Shown here one piece after another: positions 62,918 through 64,000 of a DNA stretch of 64,000 bases (position 1 is its first letter; each line of letters starts with the position of its first letter). The stretch is from contig NZ_VCMZ01000001.1 in the NCBI RefSeq assembly GCF_006352475.1, positions 2,542,001 through 2,606,000 on the forward strand, written 5' to 3'. Both the position numbers and the translations under genes were made by a program. Under the pieces are notes generated by a model, which saw nothing but the letters and a program-made list of their open reading frames with translations, made no database searches and was not told the origin of the DNA. The stretch comes from Acinetobacter pullicarnis. GTDB taxonomy: Bacteria > Pseudomonadota > Gammaproteobacteria > Pseudomonadales > Moraxellaceae.

Positions 62918-64000
62918 CTAACCGCGTAGTTCGTGATCAAGTTTGACCAAACAGTCTGAAGTAATCTCTTGAATGCTTTTCGCCCCTGTTAAAGTCATGG
63001 CAACCCGCATTTCTTTTTCAAATAAATCTAATAAATTACTCACCCCTGCACCACCGGCTGCGCCAAGTGCATAAATAAAAGCACGACCGAGCATACACAG
63101 ATCAGCGCCCATCGCCAGCATACGCACCACATCGAGGCCATTGCGAATACCCGAATCGACCAAGATTTTAATGTCACCTTTGACTGCATCAGCAATCGGT
63201 GGCAAAGCACGTGCGGTTGATAGCACGCCATCTAACTGACGACCACCATGATTGGACACCACGATGCCATCTGCACCAAAACGTACTGCATCTTTGGCAT
63301 CTTCAGGATCTAAAATCCCTTTAATGATCATTGGGCCATCCCAAAAATCACGAATCCACTCAAGGTCTTTCCATGAAATCGATGGATCAAAGTTATTGCC
63401 TAACCAGCCAATATAATCTTCAAGACCAGTGGGTTTGCCTAAATATTTTGAAATGTTGCCCAGATCATGCGGACGACCCATTAAGCCCACATCCCAAGCC
63501 CATTGTGGATGCATGCACGATTGTAAATAACGGCGCATGGCTGCGTTTGGCCCACTCATCCCCGAATGTGCATCACGATAACGTGCGCCTGGCACTGGCA
63601 TATCGACCGTGAAGACCAAGGTTGAACAACCCGCGGCTTTGGCACGTTCCAGTGCATTCAACATAAAACCGCGATCGCGCAGCACATAGAGTTGAAACCA
63701 CATTGGCCGTTGAATCGCGGGAGTCACTTCTTCAATCGGACACACTGAAACAGTCGACAAAGTAAATGGAATACCCTTTTTGTCTGCAGCAACAGCAGCT
63801 TGTACTTCACCACGACGGGCATACATGCCCGTTAAGCCCACTGGTGATAGCGCCAATGGCATCGACAGTTTTTCATTAAAAATTTCAGTTTCTAAACTGA
63901 GTTCAGACATGTCATTTAACACACGTTGCCGTAGTGCAATTTTAGATAAATCTTCAACATTATGTTTTAGCGTATGTTCTGCATAAGCCCCACCATCAAT
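62918..64000 (-). CDS. lldD: L-lactate dehydrogenase (FMN, quinone), 5' end beyond window
   Basis: The frame is open from the right edge to 62918, so about 361 residues are visible and roughly 24 N-terminal residues are missing; the first visible stretch [14 protein letters not shown] fits LldD just after its start. It is an FMN-dependent TIM-barrel that oxidises L-lactate to pyruvate at the membrane. Active-site motifs are present: QLYVLRDR, the [11 protein letters not shown] catalytic histidine, [16 protein letters not shown] and [10 protein letters not shown]. Upstream of dld in the same operon. Confidence 0.95.
   Translation of the reverse strand: MDGGAYAEHTLKHNVEDLSKIALRQRVLNDMSELSLETEIFNEKLSMPLALSPVGLTGMYARRGEVQAAVAADKKGIPFTLSTVSVCPIEEVTPAIQRPMWFQLYVLRDRGFMLNALERAKAAGCSTLVFTVDMPVPGARYRDAHSGMSGPNAAMRRYLQSCMHPQWAWDVGLMGRPHDLGNISKYLGKPTGLEDYIGWLGNNFDPSISWKDLEWIRDFWDGPMIIKGILDPEDAKDAVRFGADGIVVSNHGGRQLDGVLSTARALPPIADAVKGDIKILVDSGIRNGLDVVRMLAMGADLCMLGRAFIYALGAAGGAGVSNLLDLFEKEMRVAMTLTGAKSIQEITSDCLVKLDHELRG

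Overview
The window is a contiguous stretch of a moderately AT-rich gammaproteobacterial chromosome, most likely Acinetobacter. Three things point there. A complete copy of ISAba1, a well-known Acinetobacter insertion sequence, lies at 52336-53515. Gene content and order fit the genus: ubiC-ubiA, ahpC and ahpF separated by short genes, dld next to lldD, and SMR and DHA2 efflux pumps. The intergenic regions are AT-rich with short GGAGAGG-type hairpin repeats. The species cannot be settled by eye. There are no rRNA genes, CRISPR arrays, prophages or plasmid functions.

Layout. 1-5.5 kb: valine/branched-chain catabolism (acyl-CoA synthetase cut by the left edge, mmsB, mmsA) with a divergent LysR regulator. 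5.9-10.9 kb: chaperone-usher fimbrial operon 1. 11.0-12.8 kb: MarC-like membrane protein and an outer-membrane porin. 13.0-21.7 kb: a catabolic island with a five-gene minus-strand operon (Rieske oxygenase, aldehyde dehydrogenase, fused rubredoxin/rubredoxin reductase, DAO-type FAD oxidase, cupin), a divergent BCCT transporter and a GcvA-like LysR regulator; I infer uptake and oxidative breakdown of a betaine or related amine. 22-26.8 kb: housekeeping genes (YdhR-like protein, tRNA-Val, DegS-like protease, Nif3/YbgI, SodB, three tRNA-Asn). 27-32 kb: three tandem paralogous lipoprotein alpha/beta hydrolases. 32-38.6 kb: ubiC-ubiA, ahpC, an O-methyltransferase, a DUF1653 protein, ahpF and an M20 amidohydrolase. 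38.7-50.9 kb: transporters, small enzymes, and regulators with readable operators (MerR/DUF2938, TetR/MFS), plus two gene remnants (EamA transporter, LysR).

51.5-60.3 kb: a NarL-type response regulator whose partner histidine kinase gene is split by ISAba1 with a perfect 9-bp target duplication; removing the IS and one duplication copy restores the reading frame. Convergent with the kinase lies fimbrial operon 2, on the minus strand, with the same four-gene order as operon 1. 61.1-64 kb: D-lactate dehydrogenase and the start-less part of L-lactate dehydrogenase, cut by the right edge.

The most interesting points are the Rieske/rubredoxin-reductase/BCCT island with a near-identical LysR-type box at two of its promoter regions, the inactivating ISAba1 insertion beside a fimbrial operon, and the legible MerR and TetR operators. 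All functional calls come from reading motifs and family resemblance; no database search was run.
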